Part shown: positions 8,938 through 17,547 of the stretch, piece by piece
Layout: each line of letters begins with the position of its first letter
Position numbering within the stretch: position 1 is the first letter of the stretch
Assembly: GCF_000657795.2 (NCBI RefSeq)
Contig: NZ_JHEP02000016.1
Location: forward strand, 44,063 to 108,062
Reading direction: 5' to 3'
DNA: 64,000 nt
DNA from: Bordetella pseudohinzii
GTDB taxonomy: Bacteria > Pseudomonadota > Gammaproteobacteria > Burkholderiales > Burkholderiaceae_B
The notes under the pieces: generated by a model
What the model saw: only the letters and a program-made list of their open reading frames with translations
Database searches by the model: none
Told to the model about the DNA's origin: nothing
Position numbers and translations under genes: made by a program

Positions 8938-9549
8938 ATGCGTATCCTGGGCAAGGCTTCTTCCATCAATGTGCGCAAAGTCCTGTGGGCTTGCGACGAA
9001 CTGCGCGTGCGCTACACGCGCGAAGACTGGGGCTCGGGGTTCCGGGCCCTGGACGAGCCGGGTTTTCTGGCGCTCAACCCCAATGCCCAGATTCCGGTCC
9101 TCGTCGATGGCGATTTCGTGCTCTGGGAATCCAACAGCATTCTGCGCTATCTGGCCAACCAGTATGAGGGCGCCTGGCTATACCCGGCCGCGCCGCGCGA
9201 GCGGGCGCGGGTGGATCAATGGATGGACTGGCAGGCGACCGACCTGAACTCGGCCTGGCGCTACGCCTTCATGGCCCTGGCGCGGCGCGCGCCGGCCTTC
9301 CAGGACGCGGCGCAGATCCGCGCCTCCTGCCTAGCCTGGTCACGCGCCATGGGCGTGCTGGAGGCGCGCCTGGCCGACACTGGCGCCTATGTGGCGGGGG
9401 CGGCTTTCAGCCTGGCCGATATCGTGATCGGCCTGTCGGTGCTGCGGTGGCGCGCGACCGATTTCGACCGGCCGGCGCTGCCGGCCGTCGAGGCCTATTG
9501 CGCCAGGCTGGCCGAGCGGCCCGGCTTCACGGCCTACGCCGAAGCCTGA
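8938..9549 (+). CDS. Glutathione S-transferase
   Basis: A 203-residue GST. The thioredoxin-like N-terminal domain has the active-site region LGKASSINVRKVLWACDEL with the conserved Ser/Asn, the cis-proline strand AQIPVLVDGD, and the glutathione gamma-glutamyl contact WESNSILRYL. The all-helical C-terminal domain includes AGAAFSLADIVIGLSVLRW, the N-capping box of the fold. Substrate class is not evident. The gene overlaps the convergent nitronate monooxygenase by 16 bases. An 8-bp inverted repeat (8895-8902 with 8924-8931) lies just before the start, partly over the presumed Shine-Dalgarno region. Confidence 0.85.
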   Translation: MRILGKASSINVRKVLWACDELRVRYTREDWGSGFRALDEPGFLALNPNAQIPVLVDGDFVLWESNSILRYLANQYEGAWLYPAAPRERARVDQWMDWQATDLNSAWRYAFMALARRAPAFQDAAQIRASCLAWSRAMGVLEARLADTGAYVAGAAFSLADIVIGLSVLRWRATDFDRPALPAVEAYCARLAERPGFTAYAEA

Positions 9550-10601
9550 GCCCGGCGCCATTCCTCGGCCAGCGCCGCCACCAGCTCGGCGGCGGGCAGG
9601 CCGCGGGACAGGGCGGCGGCCTGGCCGGCCCATTGCGCGGCATAGCCGTGCTCGCCCTTGGCTTTGGCTGCCGCGTTCAGCGCCTTGCCGGCATCGTAGG
9701 TCATGGGGTAGTCGGGCGCGGGCGGGGTGCCGGCGGCTTCGCCGAACTCGGTAAAGCGGTTGACGACGCTGCGCGCCAGCCGGCCGGAGATGGCGCGCGT
9801 GAAGGCGGTGGCCACATGCTCATGGCCCAGCAGGGCCTGGCGGTAGGCGGCGTCGGCCGAAGACTCCGGGCAGCTGATGAAGGCCGTGCCCAGCTGGGCG
9901 GCCTGGGCGCCCAGGGCCAGGGCCGCCGCGATGCCGCCGCCATCCATGATGCCGCCGGCCGCGATCACGGGCCGCTGCAGGCGGGCCGCCAGCAGGCGGG
10001 TCAGGGCCAGGGTGCCCAGGCGCTCGTCGCGCGGCGTGTCATCGAAGGTGCCGCGATGTCCGCCCGCCTCGATGCCCTGCGCCACGATGGCGTCCACGCC
10101 GGCCTCGGCGATGCGGCGCGCCTCGTCGGGCTGGGTGGCCGTGGCCATCAGATAGATGCCGGCGGCGCGCAGGGCGTCCAGTTTCTTGCGCGCCGGCAGG
10201 CCGAAATGCAGGCTGACCACGGCCGGGCGCGTCTCCAGCAGCATCTGCAGCATCTCTTCGTCGGTCTGAAAACTGGTGTAGATCTCCTTGAGCGCGGCGG
10301 GCGGCGCGGCGCCGAATTCGGCAAAGCGCGGGGCCAGCGCCCGCAGCCAGGCGGCCTCGCGCGCCGGGTCGGACACGGCCGGGCGATGGCAGAAAAGATT
10401 CACCGCGAAGGGGCGCGAGGTCAGCGCGCGCGTTTCATCGATGGCTTTGCGCGCGGCCTGCGCATTGCCCGCGCCCAGGCCGAGCGCGCCCAGGCCGCCG
10501 GCATTGGAGACGGCGGCGGCCAGGGCAGGGGTGCTGACGCCGGCCATGGGCGCCTGCACGAGCGGCAGCGCCAGGCCCAGGCGGGAGGTGAAATCGTTCA
10601 T
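9534..10601 (-). CDS. Nitronate monooxygenase (NMO class I-like)
   Basis: A 355-residue FMN-dependent TIM-barrel enzyme. Motifs: LVQAPMAGVSTPALAAAVSN near the N-terminus, NLFCHRP, the substrate/flavin segment IVAQGIEAGGHRGTF, and phosphate-binding AAGGIMDGGGIAAALALGA followed by GTAFISCPES. The family oxidises alkyl nitronates such as propionate 3-nitronate. It is the second gene of a minus-strand pair with the LysR gene upstream (17-bp gap), so it is probably co-transcribed with its regulator. Confidence 0.85.
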   Translation of the reverse strand: MNDFTSRLGLALPLVQAPMAGVSTPALAAAVSNAGGLGALGLGAGNAQAARKAIDETRALTSRPFAVNLFCHRPAVSDPAREAAWLRALAPRFAEFGAAPPAALKEIYTSFQTDEEMLQMLLETRPAVVSLHFGLPARKKLDALRAAGIYLMATATQPDEARRIAEAGVDAIVAQGIEAGGHRGTFDDTPRDERLGTLALTRLLAARLQRPVIAAGGIMDGGGIAAALALGAQAAQLGTAFISCPESSADAAYRQALLGHEHVATAFTRAISGRLARSVVNRFTEFGEAAGTPPAPDYPMTYDAGKALNAAAKAKGEHGYAAQWAGQAAALSRGLPAAELVAALAEEWRRAQASA

Positions 10602-10618
10602 GGGGAAACTCCGTAAAG

Positions 10619-11464
10619 TCAGTCGCGCAGCGCCCCGAGCAGCGCTTGGTAATTGGCGCTGTCATGGCCTTCGCGGCGGATGAGAAAACAATGGGCCGGG
10701 CCGATGACGCGCGTCGGCAGGGACGCCGGCTGCAAGGCCAGCACCGAGCGCGGCAATACGGCCATGGCCGAGCCTGCCATCACGCAGGCCAGGATGGCGT
10801 GATAGGAGGCCAATTCCAGCATCTGCAGCCGGGCCGGGTCCGTGCCCGCCTCGCGCAGCCATTGTTCGGCGCGTTCGCGATAGGCGCAGCCCCGCGCGAA
10901 AGTGGCCAGGGCGCGTGGCTCGGCGCCGCCGGGCGGCATGACCAGCAGCAGTTCTTCGGTGAACAGATATTCGCCATGCAGCCCCGCGCCCAGCGCGCCG
11001 ACGTCGGCGGGCCGTTCGGCGGCGGGGTGGGCGACGATGGCGCAGTCCAGCGCGTGGCTGGCCACGGCGTCGGCCAGAAAGCGCGTCGTGCCGGTGCGCA
11101 GCTGGATGTCCAGGTCCGGCCAGCGGCCATGCAGGCGGGCCAGCGGCGCGGGCAGGCGGCTGGCCGCCGTGCTTTCCATCGAGCCCAGGCGCAGGCGGCC
11201 GCCCGGCTCGGCCGCGCTCAGGGCCTGTTCGGCTTCCTGGGCCAGGTCCAGCAGGCGCACGGCGTAGGCGGCCAGGGTCTGGCCGGCGTCGGATAGCTGC
11301 ATGCGCTTGTTTTCGCGCGTGAACAGCGCGCGGCCCAGGCGGTCTTCCAGCTGCTGGACGCGGGTGCTGACATTGGACGGGACGCGATCCAGGGCCTGGG
11401 CCGCCCGCGTCACGCTTTGTTCGCGCGCCACCGCCAGGAAGATGCGCAGATCGGAGAGTTCCAT
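10619..11464 (-). CDS. LysR-family regulator
   Basis: A 281-residue LTTR starting MELSDLRIFLAVAREQSVT, with the winged HTH at residues 1-60 (AAQALDRVPSNVSTRVQQLE) and an effector domain in the rest. The start at 11464 has AGGAA seven bases upstream; an upstream in-frame start at 11500 extends into the promoter region. It is divergent from the adenine deaminase gene and co-directional with nitronate monooxygenase 17 bp downstream, so either may be its target. The shared intergenic region is AT-rich and holds a direct repeat. Confidence 0.85.
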   Translation of the reverse strand: MELSDLRIFLAVAREQSVTRAAQALDRVPSNVSTRVQQLEDRLGRALFTRENKRMQLSDAGQTLAAYAVRLLDLAQEAEQALSAAEPGGRLRLGSMESTAASRLPAPLARLHGRWPDLDIQLRTGTTRFLADAVASHALDCAIVAHPAAERPADVGALGAGLHGEYLFTEELLLVMPPGGAEPRALATFARGCAYRERAEQWLREAGTDPARLQMLELASYHAILACVMAGSAMAVLPRSVLALQPASLPTRVIGPAHCFLIRREGHDSANYQALLGALRD

Positions 11465-11495
11465 GCGGGGTTCCTTGTGCTGCCGGCCAGCATAA

Positions 11496-12548
<1,053 letters not shown>

Positions 12549-12569
12549 GCCAGCGCCGCCGCGCCCGGT

Positions 12570-13058
12570 TCAGGCCCCGCCAGCGCCCAGCCGGCGTATC
12601 AGCGCCTCGTGCGAGGAATAGGCCCGCAGCAGCGCCGCGGTGTCGCCCAGCTCAAACTCGCTGAATTCAAAGCCCGGCGCGACCGTGCAGCCCACCAGCG
12701 CATAACCGGCGGGATCGGCCAGCTCGGCGCCGAACCAATTGCCCGCGCGCACCACGGCCTGGAAAGCGGTCTCGCCCGGCGTGGCGCCCAGCCGGTGCGT
12801 CACGAGGCCGCCCTGGGCCTGCAATTCGTGCACGCGCAATTCGCTGCCGGCATAGAAATGCCAGATTTCATCCGACTGGATGCGGTGCCAGGCGGAATAC
12901 GCGCCATCGCACAGCAGGTAGTAGATGGCCGTGCCGGCCGCGCGGCTGGCGCCGTCGCCGCGGCGCACGGTTTCGGCGGCGCGATAGGTTTCGCGGTAAT
13001 AGCCGCCCTCGGGGTGCGGGATGAGCCCCAGGCGGCGCACGATGTCTTCAGGGTTCAT
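12570..13058 (-). CDS. Cupin DUF985 family protein
   Basis: A 162-residue cupin. It begins MNPEDIVRRLGLIPHPEGGY, the family signature, then RETYRA, the metal/cupin strand SAWHRIQSDEIWHFYAGSEL, and the second cupin motif VAPGFEFSEFELGD. The start ATG 13058 is preferred over an in-frame TTG six codons upstream. DUF985 proteins are RmlC-like cupins of uncertain function. It lies 23 bp downstream of a LysR gene on the same strand and may be co-transcribed with it. Confidence 0.8.
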   Translation of the reverse strand: MNPEDIVRRLGLIPHPEGGYYRETYRAAETVRRGDGASRAAGTAIYYLLCDGAYSAWHRIQSDEIWHFYAGSELRVHELQAQGGLVTHRLGATPGETAFQAVVRAGNWFGAELADPAGYALVGCTVAPGFEFSEFELGDTAALLRAYSSHEALIRRLGAGGA

Positions 13059-13081
13059 GGCCGTATCCGCCGGCAAAGCCT

Positions 13082-13969
13082 TTATTCTGCCGCGATATCG
13101 AGCAGGCGCAAGAGGTTGTCCACGACCGCCGAGCGTCGGCCATGGCGGATGGCCAGGCCCAGCACCGCGCGCGGCCAGTCCAGCTCCAGCGGCAGGTAAC
13201 GGATGCCCCGGGCGCGCATATGCCGCATGGAGGCCGGCACGACGGCCACGCCGATGCCGGCGGCCACCAGGTTGACGGCCGACGAGAGCTGCGGCGCGCG
13301 CTGGCGGATGGCGGGATTGAAACCGTGGCGGCGGCAGGCGGCGATGATGTCGGCCGACAGGCCATAGCCTGACTTGCGCGAGTAATCGATGAAACGCTCA
13401 TGGCGCAGATCGGCCAGCGTGAGCCGCTTGCGGGCGGCCAGGGCATGGCCGGCGGGCAGGGCGGCGATCAGGGTCTCTTCGGCCAGCGGCAGATAGCGGA
13501 TCGCGCCGGACAGGGCAAAGGGCGGCCGCACGAAAGCGGCGTCGAGATCGCCGGCGGCCACGCGCTTGACCAGGGATTCGCTCTGGCTTTCATCCAGGCG
13601 CAGCTCTACATCGGGATGGCGCTGCTGATAGCCGCCGATGGCCTGGGTGACCGTGTCATTGAAAGAGGCCGATTCGGTGAACCCCAGCCGCAGCACGCCG
13701 ACCTCGCCGCGCGCGGCGCGCCGGGCGATATCGCCGGCCTCGGCCACGCGCGCCAGGATGTCCTCGGCGCAGGGCAGAAAGGCGCGGCCCGCGTCGCTCA
13801 AGGCCACGCCCCGGCCCACGCGGTCAAACAGGGGAGTGCCGATTTCGCGTTCGAGTTCGCGGATCTGCTGGCTCAGGGGCGGCTGCGCCATGCCCAGCAA
13901 TTCGGCGGCCCGGGTGAAATGCTGCGTCTGGGCCGTCACCACGAAGTACCGCAAATGCCTCAACTCCAT
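13082..13969 (-). CDS. LysR-family regulator (CatR/BenM-like)
   Basis: A 295-residue LTTR starting MELRHLRYFVVTAQTQHFTR, with the HTH AAELLGMAQPPLSQQIREL near residues 20-40. The phrase LPLAEETLIAALPAGHALA and the N-terminus are closest to the CatR/BenM/CbbR group that often senses aromatic or organic acids. It is divergent from the isocitrate-lyase-family gene at 14089; the 119-bp gap is AT-rich (about 13980-14035), the usual layout for an LTTR controlling its divergent neighbour. Confidence 0.85.
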   Translation of the reverse strand: MELRHLRYFVVTAQTQHFTRAAELLGMAQPPLSQQIRELEREIGTPLFDRVGRGVALSDAGRAFLPCAEDILARVAEAGDIARRAARGEVGVLRLGFTESASFNDTVTQAIGGYQQRHPDVELRLDESQSESLVKRVAAGDLDAAFVRPPFALSGAIRYLPLAEETLIAALPAGHALAARKRLTLADLRHERFIDYSRKSGYGLSADIIAACRRHGFNPAIRQRAPQLSSAVNLVAAGIGVAVVPASMRHMRARGIRYLPLELDWPRAVLGLAIRHGRRSAVVDNLLRLLDIAAE

Positions 13970-14088
13970 TGCCTGAATCCATACTTTAAAGGTACTGGTA
14001 AGTCATTTTCCATATATTAGACATTTGGATTGAATCTGACCATCATGGCGACCCCTGGGGCCGCGGCCCGCATGCAAGGAGTTTGCTG

Positions 14089-14940
14089 ATGAAACCCACC
14101 CAACAACTGCGCCAGGCCCTGTCGGCCGGCAAGACCCTGGTGGCGCCTGGCGCCTATGACGGCATGTCGGCCCGCCTGGTCGCCATGGCCGGCTTCGAGG
14201 CGGTCTACGCCAGCGGCGGCGCCATCGCGCGCGCCGCCGGCTATCCCGACCTGGGCATCCTGAGCTTTACCGAAGTGCTGGACCGCATCGAGAAAATCGT
14301 CGAGGCCAGCGGCCTGCCCGTGGTGGCCGATGCCGACACCGGCTTCGGCGGCTCGGCCAATGTCGAGCGCACCGTGCGCGCCTTCGAGCGCGCGGGCGTG
14401 GCGGCCTTCCATATCGAAGACCAGTCTTTCCCCAAGCGTTGCGGCCATCTGGATGACAAAAGCCTGGTGGACGCTGACGAGATGTGCCTGAAGATCCGCA
14501 TCGCGCGCCAGACCCTGGCCGATCCCGATTGCCTGGTGATCGCGCGCACCGACGCGATTGCCGTGGAGGGCTTCGAGGCCGCCATCGCGCGCGCCGAGCG
14601 CTATGTCCAGGCCGGCGCCGACATGATCTTCGTCGAGGCGCCCGAGACGCTCGAACAGATCCGCGAGATCGCCCGCCGCCTGCCCGGCCCCAAACTCATC
14701 AATATGTTCTACGGCGGCAAGACCCCGCTGGTGCCGATCGACGAACTGTCGGCCCTGGGATACCAGCTCGCCATCATTCCTTCGGATCTGCAGCGCGCCG
14801 CCATTCATGCCATGCAGAAGACGCTCGCCCAGATCCGTGCAACCGGCGATTCCAGCGCGTTGGCCGAGGAGCTCACCAGCTTCAAGGAACGCGAGGAAAT
14901 CGTGCAAACGCGCCGCTATCTGGCGCTGGACGCGCTGTAG
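14089..14940 (+). CDS. Isocitrate lyase/PEP mutase superfamily enzyme
   Basis: A 283-residue TIM-barrel lyase. AAGGAG (14076-14081) sets the ATG at 14089; an upstream in-frame TTG is rejected. Visible are APGAYDGMSARL, the Mg-binding VVADADTGFGGS, the flexible active-site loop FPKRCGHLDDKSL (Cys of the K-R/K-C-G-H signature) and the IARTDAI strand. Family members include 2-methylisocitrate lyase, 2,3-dimethylmalate lyase, oxaloacetate decarboxylase and carboxyphosphonoenolpyruvate mutase. Its neighbours, a divergent LysR and a TctC-type binding protein 34 bp downstream, suggest catabolism of an imported carboxylate, substrate unknown. Confidence 0.8.
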   Translation: MKPTQQLRQALSAGKTLVAPGAYDGMSARLVAMAGFEAVYASGGAIARAAGYPDLGILSFTEVLDRIEKIVEASGLPVVADADTGFGGSANVERTVRAFERAGVAAFHIEDQSFPKRCGHLDDKSLVDADEMCLKIRIARQTLADPDCLVIARTDAIAVEGFEAAIARAERYVQAGADMIFVEAPETLEQIREIARRLPGPKLINMFYGGKTPLVPIDELSALGYQLAIIPSDLQRAAIHAMQKTLAQIRATGDSSALAEELTSFKEREEIVQTRRYLALDAL

Positions 14941-14974
14941 TCCGCGCGTTCTTGTTTTTAGAGGAGACACTCCC

Positions 14975-15940
14975 ATGAAACCTTCGTTCAAGGCCGCCGC
15001 CGCGCTGGCCCTGGCCGGCCTGGCCTTCGGCGCCCAGGCCGCCGAATGGCCCGCCCATCCGATCACCTTCGTCGCGCCCTTCTCGGCCGGCGGCGCCAAT
15101 GACCTGGTGGCCCGCATCATCGCCAAGGCGGTGGGCGCCGAGCTCAAGCAGAACATCATCGTCGAGAACCGGCCAGGCGCCGGCGGCGTGGTCGGCTCGG
15201 CCCATGTGGCCCGCAGCGCCCCCGATGGCTATACCTATCTGGTCGGCAGCAATGGCACCGTCACCAACAGCCTGATCCGTTCCGACCAGCCCTATAAGGA
15301 CGAGGAACTCACGCCGGTGGCCCTGTTGTCGGTCACGCCCTCGGTCATCGTCACCAGCCCCGACAATCCCGCCAAGGACCTGAAGGAATTCGTCGCGAAC
15401 GCGCGCGCCAAGAAGACCGACCGCATCACTTTCTCGACGGCCGGCAACGGCAGCACGCCGCACTTCGTGGCGGTCATGATGAAGGAGGCCACCGGCCTGC
15501 CGGTCGAGCCTATCTCGTACAAGAGCGGTTCGGAAGGCGTGACCGCCGTGGTCGGCAAACAGGTCGACGCCACCTCCGAGGCCAGCATCGTCACGCTGCC
15601 CCTGGTCAAGTCGGGCAAGCTCAAGGCCCTGGCCACCACGCTGGACAAGCGCATGGCCAGCGCGCCGGATATTCCGACGACCAAGGAGGCCGGTTTCCCC
15701 GGCATCCTGATCGGCCACTGGGCCGGCCTGTACGCGCCGGCCGGCACGCCAGCCGACGTGATGGACAAGATGAACGCCGCCGTCAACCGGGCGCTGCAGA
15801 CCAAGGAGGTGCAGGACGCGCTCAAGCAGAGCAGCATCGAGCCGGGCGGCGGCAGCCGCGCCGAGTTCAGCGCCTTTGCGACCAACGAGCGCGCCCGCCT
15901 GGGCGAGGTGGTCAAGCAGGGCCATATGCGCGGCGACTGA
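14975..15940 (+). CDS. TctC/Bug-family tripartite tricarboxylate binding protein
   Basis: A 321-residue periplasmic solute-binding protein. Signal peptide MKPSFKAAAALALAGLAF is cleaved near AQAAE; RBS GAGGAG at 14961-14966. Bug-family features: WPAHPITFVAPFSAGGANDL, VENRPGAGGVVGS, TFSTAGNGSTPHF, and GHWAGLYAPAGTPADV. Bug proteins bind carboxylates and are greatly expanded in Bordetella-like genomes; most, like this one, are orphans with no TctA/TctB membrane genes nearby. Probably one operon with the upstream lyase, closed by a terminator at 15968. Confidence 0.85.
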   Translation: MKPSFKAAAALALAGLAFGAQAAEWPAHPITFVAPFSAGGANDLVARIIAKAVGAELKQNIIVENRPGAGGVVGSAHVARSAPDGYTYLVGSNGTVTNSLIRSDQPYKDEELTPVALLSVTPSVIVTSPDNPAKDLKEFVANARAKKTDRITFSTAGNGSTPHFVAVMMKEATGLPVEPISYKSGSEGVTAVVGKQVDATSEASIVTLPLVKSGKLKALATTLDKRMASAPDIPTTKEAGFPGILIGHWAGLYAPAGTPADVMDKMNAAVNRALQTKEVQDALKQSSIEPGGGSRAEFSAFATNERARLGEVVKQGHMRGD

Positions 15941-15967
15941 GCGGCCCTCGTGGCTTGCCGCAACGCA

Positions 15968-16003
15968 AAAACGCCGGGCACGTCCCGGCGTTTTGTCTTT
16001 TTT
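15968..16003 (+). terminator. Rho-independent terminator after the TctC gene
   Basis: An 11-bp perfect stem, AAAACGCCGGG (15968-15978) pairing with CCCGGCGTTTT (15984-15994), a 5-base loop, then a T-rich tail to 16003. It closes the lyase-tctC transcript before the next gene at 16048. Confidence 0.85.
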
Positions 16004-16047
16004 CACAAGAGTAGAATGGCCGGCAATGTTTCTAGGGGGAAACCTAT

Positions 16048-17547
16048 ATGTCCAAACTCCGTCTCGCCCTGGCCATCGCCGGCCTGGCCGCCACCACCGC
16101 CGTTTCGGCACAAACCCTGCGCATCGGCCTGCAGGATGATCCCGATGTGCTGGACCCCGCCCGCGCGCGCACCTTCGTGGGCCGCATCGTGTTCGCCTCC
16201 CTGTGCGATCGCCTGGTGGACATCACGCCCGACCTGAAATTCGTGCCCCAGCTGGCCGAGTCCTGGTCCACCTCCGAGGACGGCAAATCGCTGACCTTCA
16301 AGCTGCGCAAGGGCGCCGTCTATCATGACGGCACGCCCATCGACGCGGCCTCGGTCAAGGCCAATCTCGAGCGCGCCATGACCCTGCCCGACAGCAACCG
16401 CAAGAGCGAGCTGTCCTCGGTGGGCAGCGTGGAAGCGCCCGATGCCCAGACCGTCGTGCTGCGCCTGAAGGACGCCGACGCCTCGCTGCTGTCGCAGCTG
16501 TCCGACCGCGCCGGCATGATGATTTCGCCGGCCTCCTTCGACAAGGATCCGGGCAGCAAGCCCGTCTGCTCCGGTCCCTACCGCTTCAAGGAGCGTGTCC
16601 AGAACGACCGCATCGTGCTGGAAAAATTTCCGCAATACTGGGATGCGGCCAGCTACCACTTCGACCAGCTGGTCTTCACGCCCATCCCCGATTCGACCGT
16701 GCGCCTGAACAATCTGCGCGCCGGCGGCCTGGACATCGTCGAGCGCATCGCGCCCACCGATGCCGATGCGGTCAAGAACGATGCCAAGCTGACCCTGGCG
16801 CCGGTCACCGGCCTGGGCTTCCAGTCCATCGCCGTGAACATCGCCAACGGCGCGCGCGCCGATACGCCCCTGGCCAAGGACGCGCGCGTGCGCCAGGCGC
16901 TGGACCTGGCCATCGACCGCGATGTCATCAACCAGGTCGTGGGCCAGGGCATGTTCCAGCCGGCCCACCAGCCCTTCCCGCCGGCCAGCTTCGCCTATGA
17001 CAAGCGCGTCGAGCACGCCGGCCGCGATCCCAAGAAAGCCCAGGCCCTGCTCAAGGCCGCCGGCCTGGACCGCGTGAAGTTCGAGCTTACCTACGGCAAC
17101 AACACCACCATGCAGCAGGTGATGGAGCTGATCCAGGCCATGGGCGCCGAAGCCGGCTTCGACATCACCCTGCGTCCGCTGGAGTTCGCCGCAGTCCAGG
17201 CCGCCCTGGCGCGCGGCGATTTCCAGGTCGGGCAGACCGGCTGGTCCGGCCGCGTCGATCCGAGCGGCAATATCCATCAGTACGTCAGCTGCAAGGGCAA
17301 TCTGAATGACGGCCGCTTCTGCGACGCCGAGATCGACAAATGGCTCAACGAAGCCCGTTCGATCGCCGACGAAGGCAAGCGCCGCGCGCTCTACAGCCAG
17401 GTGCTGCAGAAGATGACGGCCGAGCGTCCGCAGATCTATCTCTTCTACCTGCCTTGGATTTTCGGCGTGCAGAAGACGATCGACGGCTTTGTCGCCTACC
17501 CCGATGGCCTGATCCGCCTGAAGGACGTCAAGGTGGCCAAGAAATGA
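16048..17547 (+). CDS. ABC transporter substrate-binding protein, family 5 (peptide type)
   Basis: A 499-residue periplasmic binding protein with signal peptide MSKLRLALAIAGLAATTAVS, cleaved near SAQ; RBS AGGGGGA at 16034-16040. SBP_bac_5 hallmarks: LDPARARTFVGRIVF, the signature LAESWSTSEDGKSLTFKLRK, GAVYHDGTPIDAASV, and CSGPYRFKE. Relatives bind di- and oligopeptides, glutathione or nickel. No permease or ATPase genes follow; instead the stop codon overlaps the start of a gamma-glutamyltransferase by four bases, suggesting that the ligand may be a gamma-glutamyl peptide. That link is inference. Confidence 0.85.
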   Translation: MSKLRLALAIAGLAATTAVSAQTLRIGLQDDPDVLDPARARTFVGRIVFASLCDRLVDITPDLKFVPQLAESWSTSEDGKSLTFKLRKGAVYHDGTPIDAASVKANLERAMTLPDSNRKSELSSVGSVEAPDAQTVVLRLKDADASLLSQLSDRAGMMISPASFDKDPGSKPVCSGPYRFKERVQNDRIVLEKFPQYWDAASYHFDQLVFTPIPDSTVRLNNLRAGGLDIVERIAPTDADAVKNDAKLTLAPVTGLGFQSIAVNIANGARADTPLAKDARVRQALDLAIDRDVINQVVGQGMFQPAHQPFPPASFAYDKRVEHAGRDPKKAQALLKAAGLDRVKFELTYGNNTTMQQVMELIQAMGAEAGFDITLRPLEFAAVQAALARGDFQVGQTGWSGRVDPSGNIHQYVSCKGNLNDGRFCDAEIDKWLNEARSIADEGKRRALYSQVLQKMTAERPQIYLFYLPWIFGVQKTIDGFVAYPDGLIRLKDVKVAKK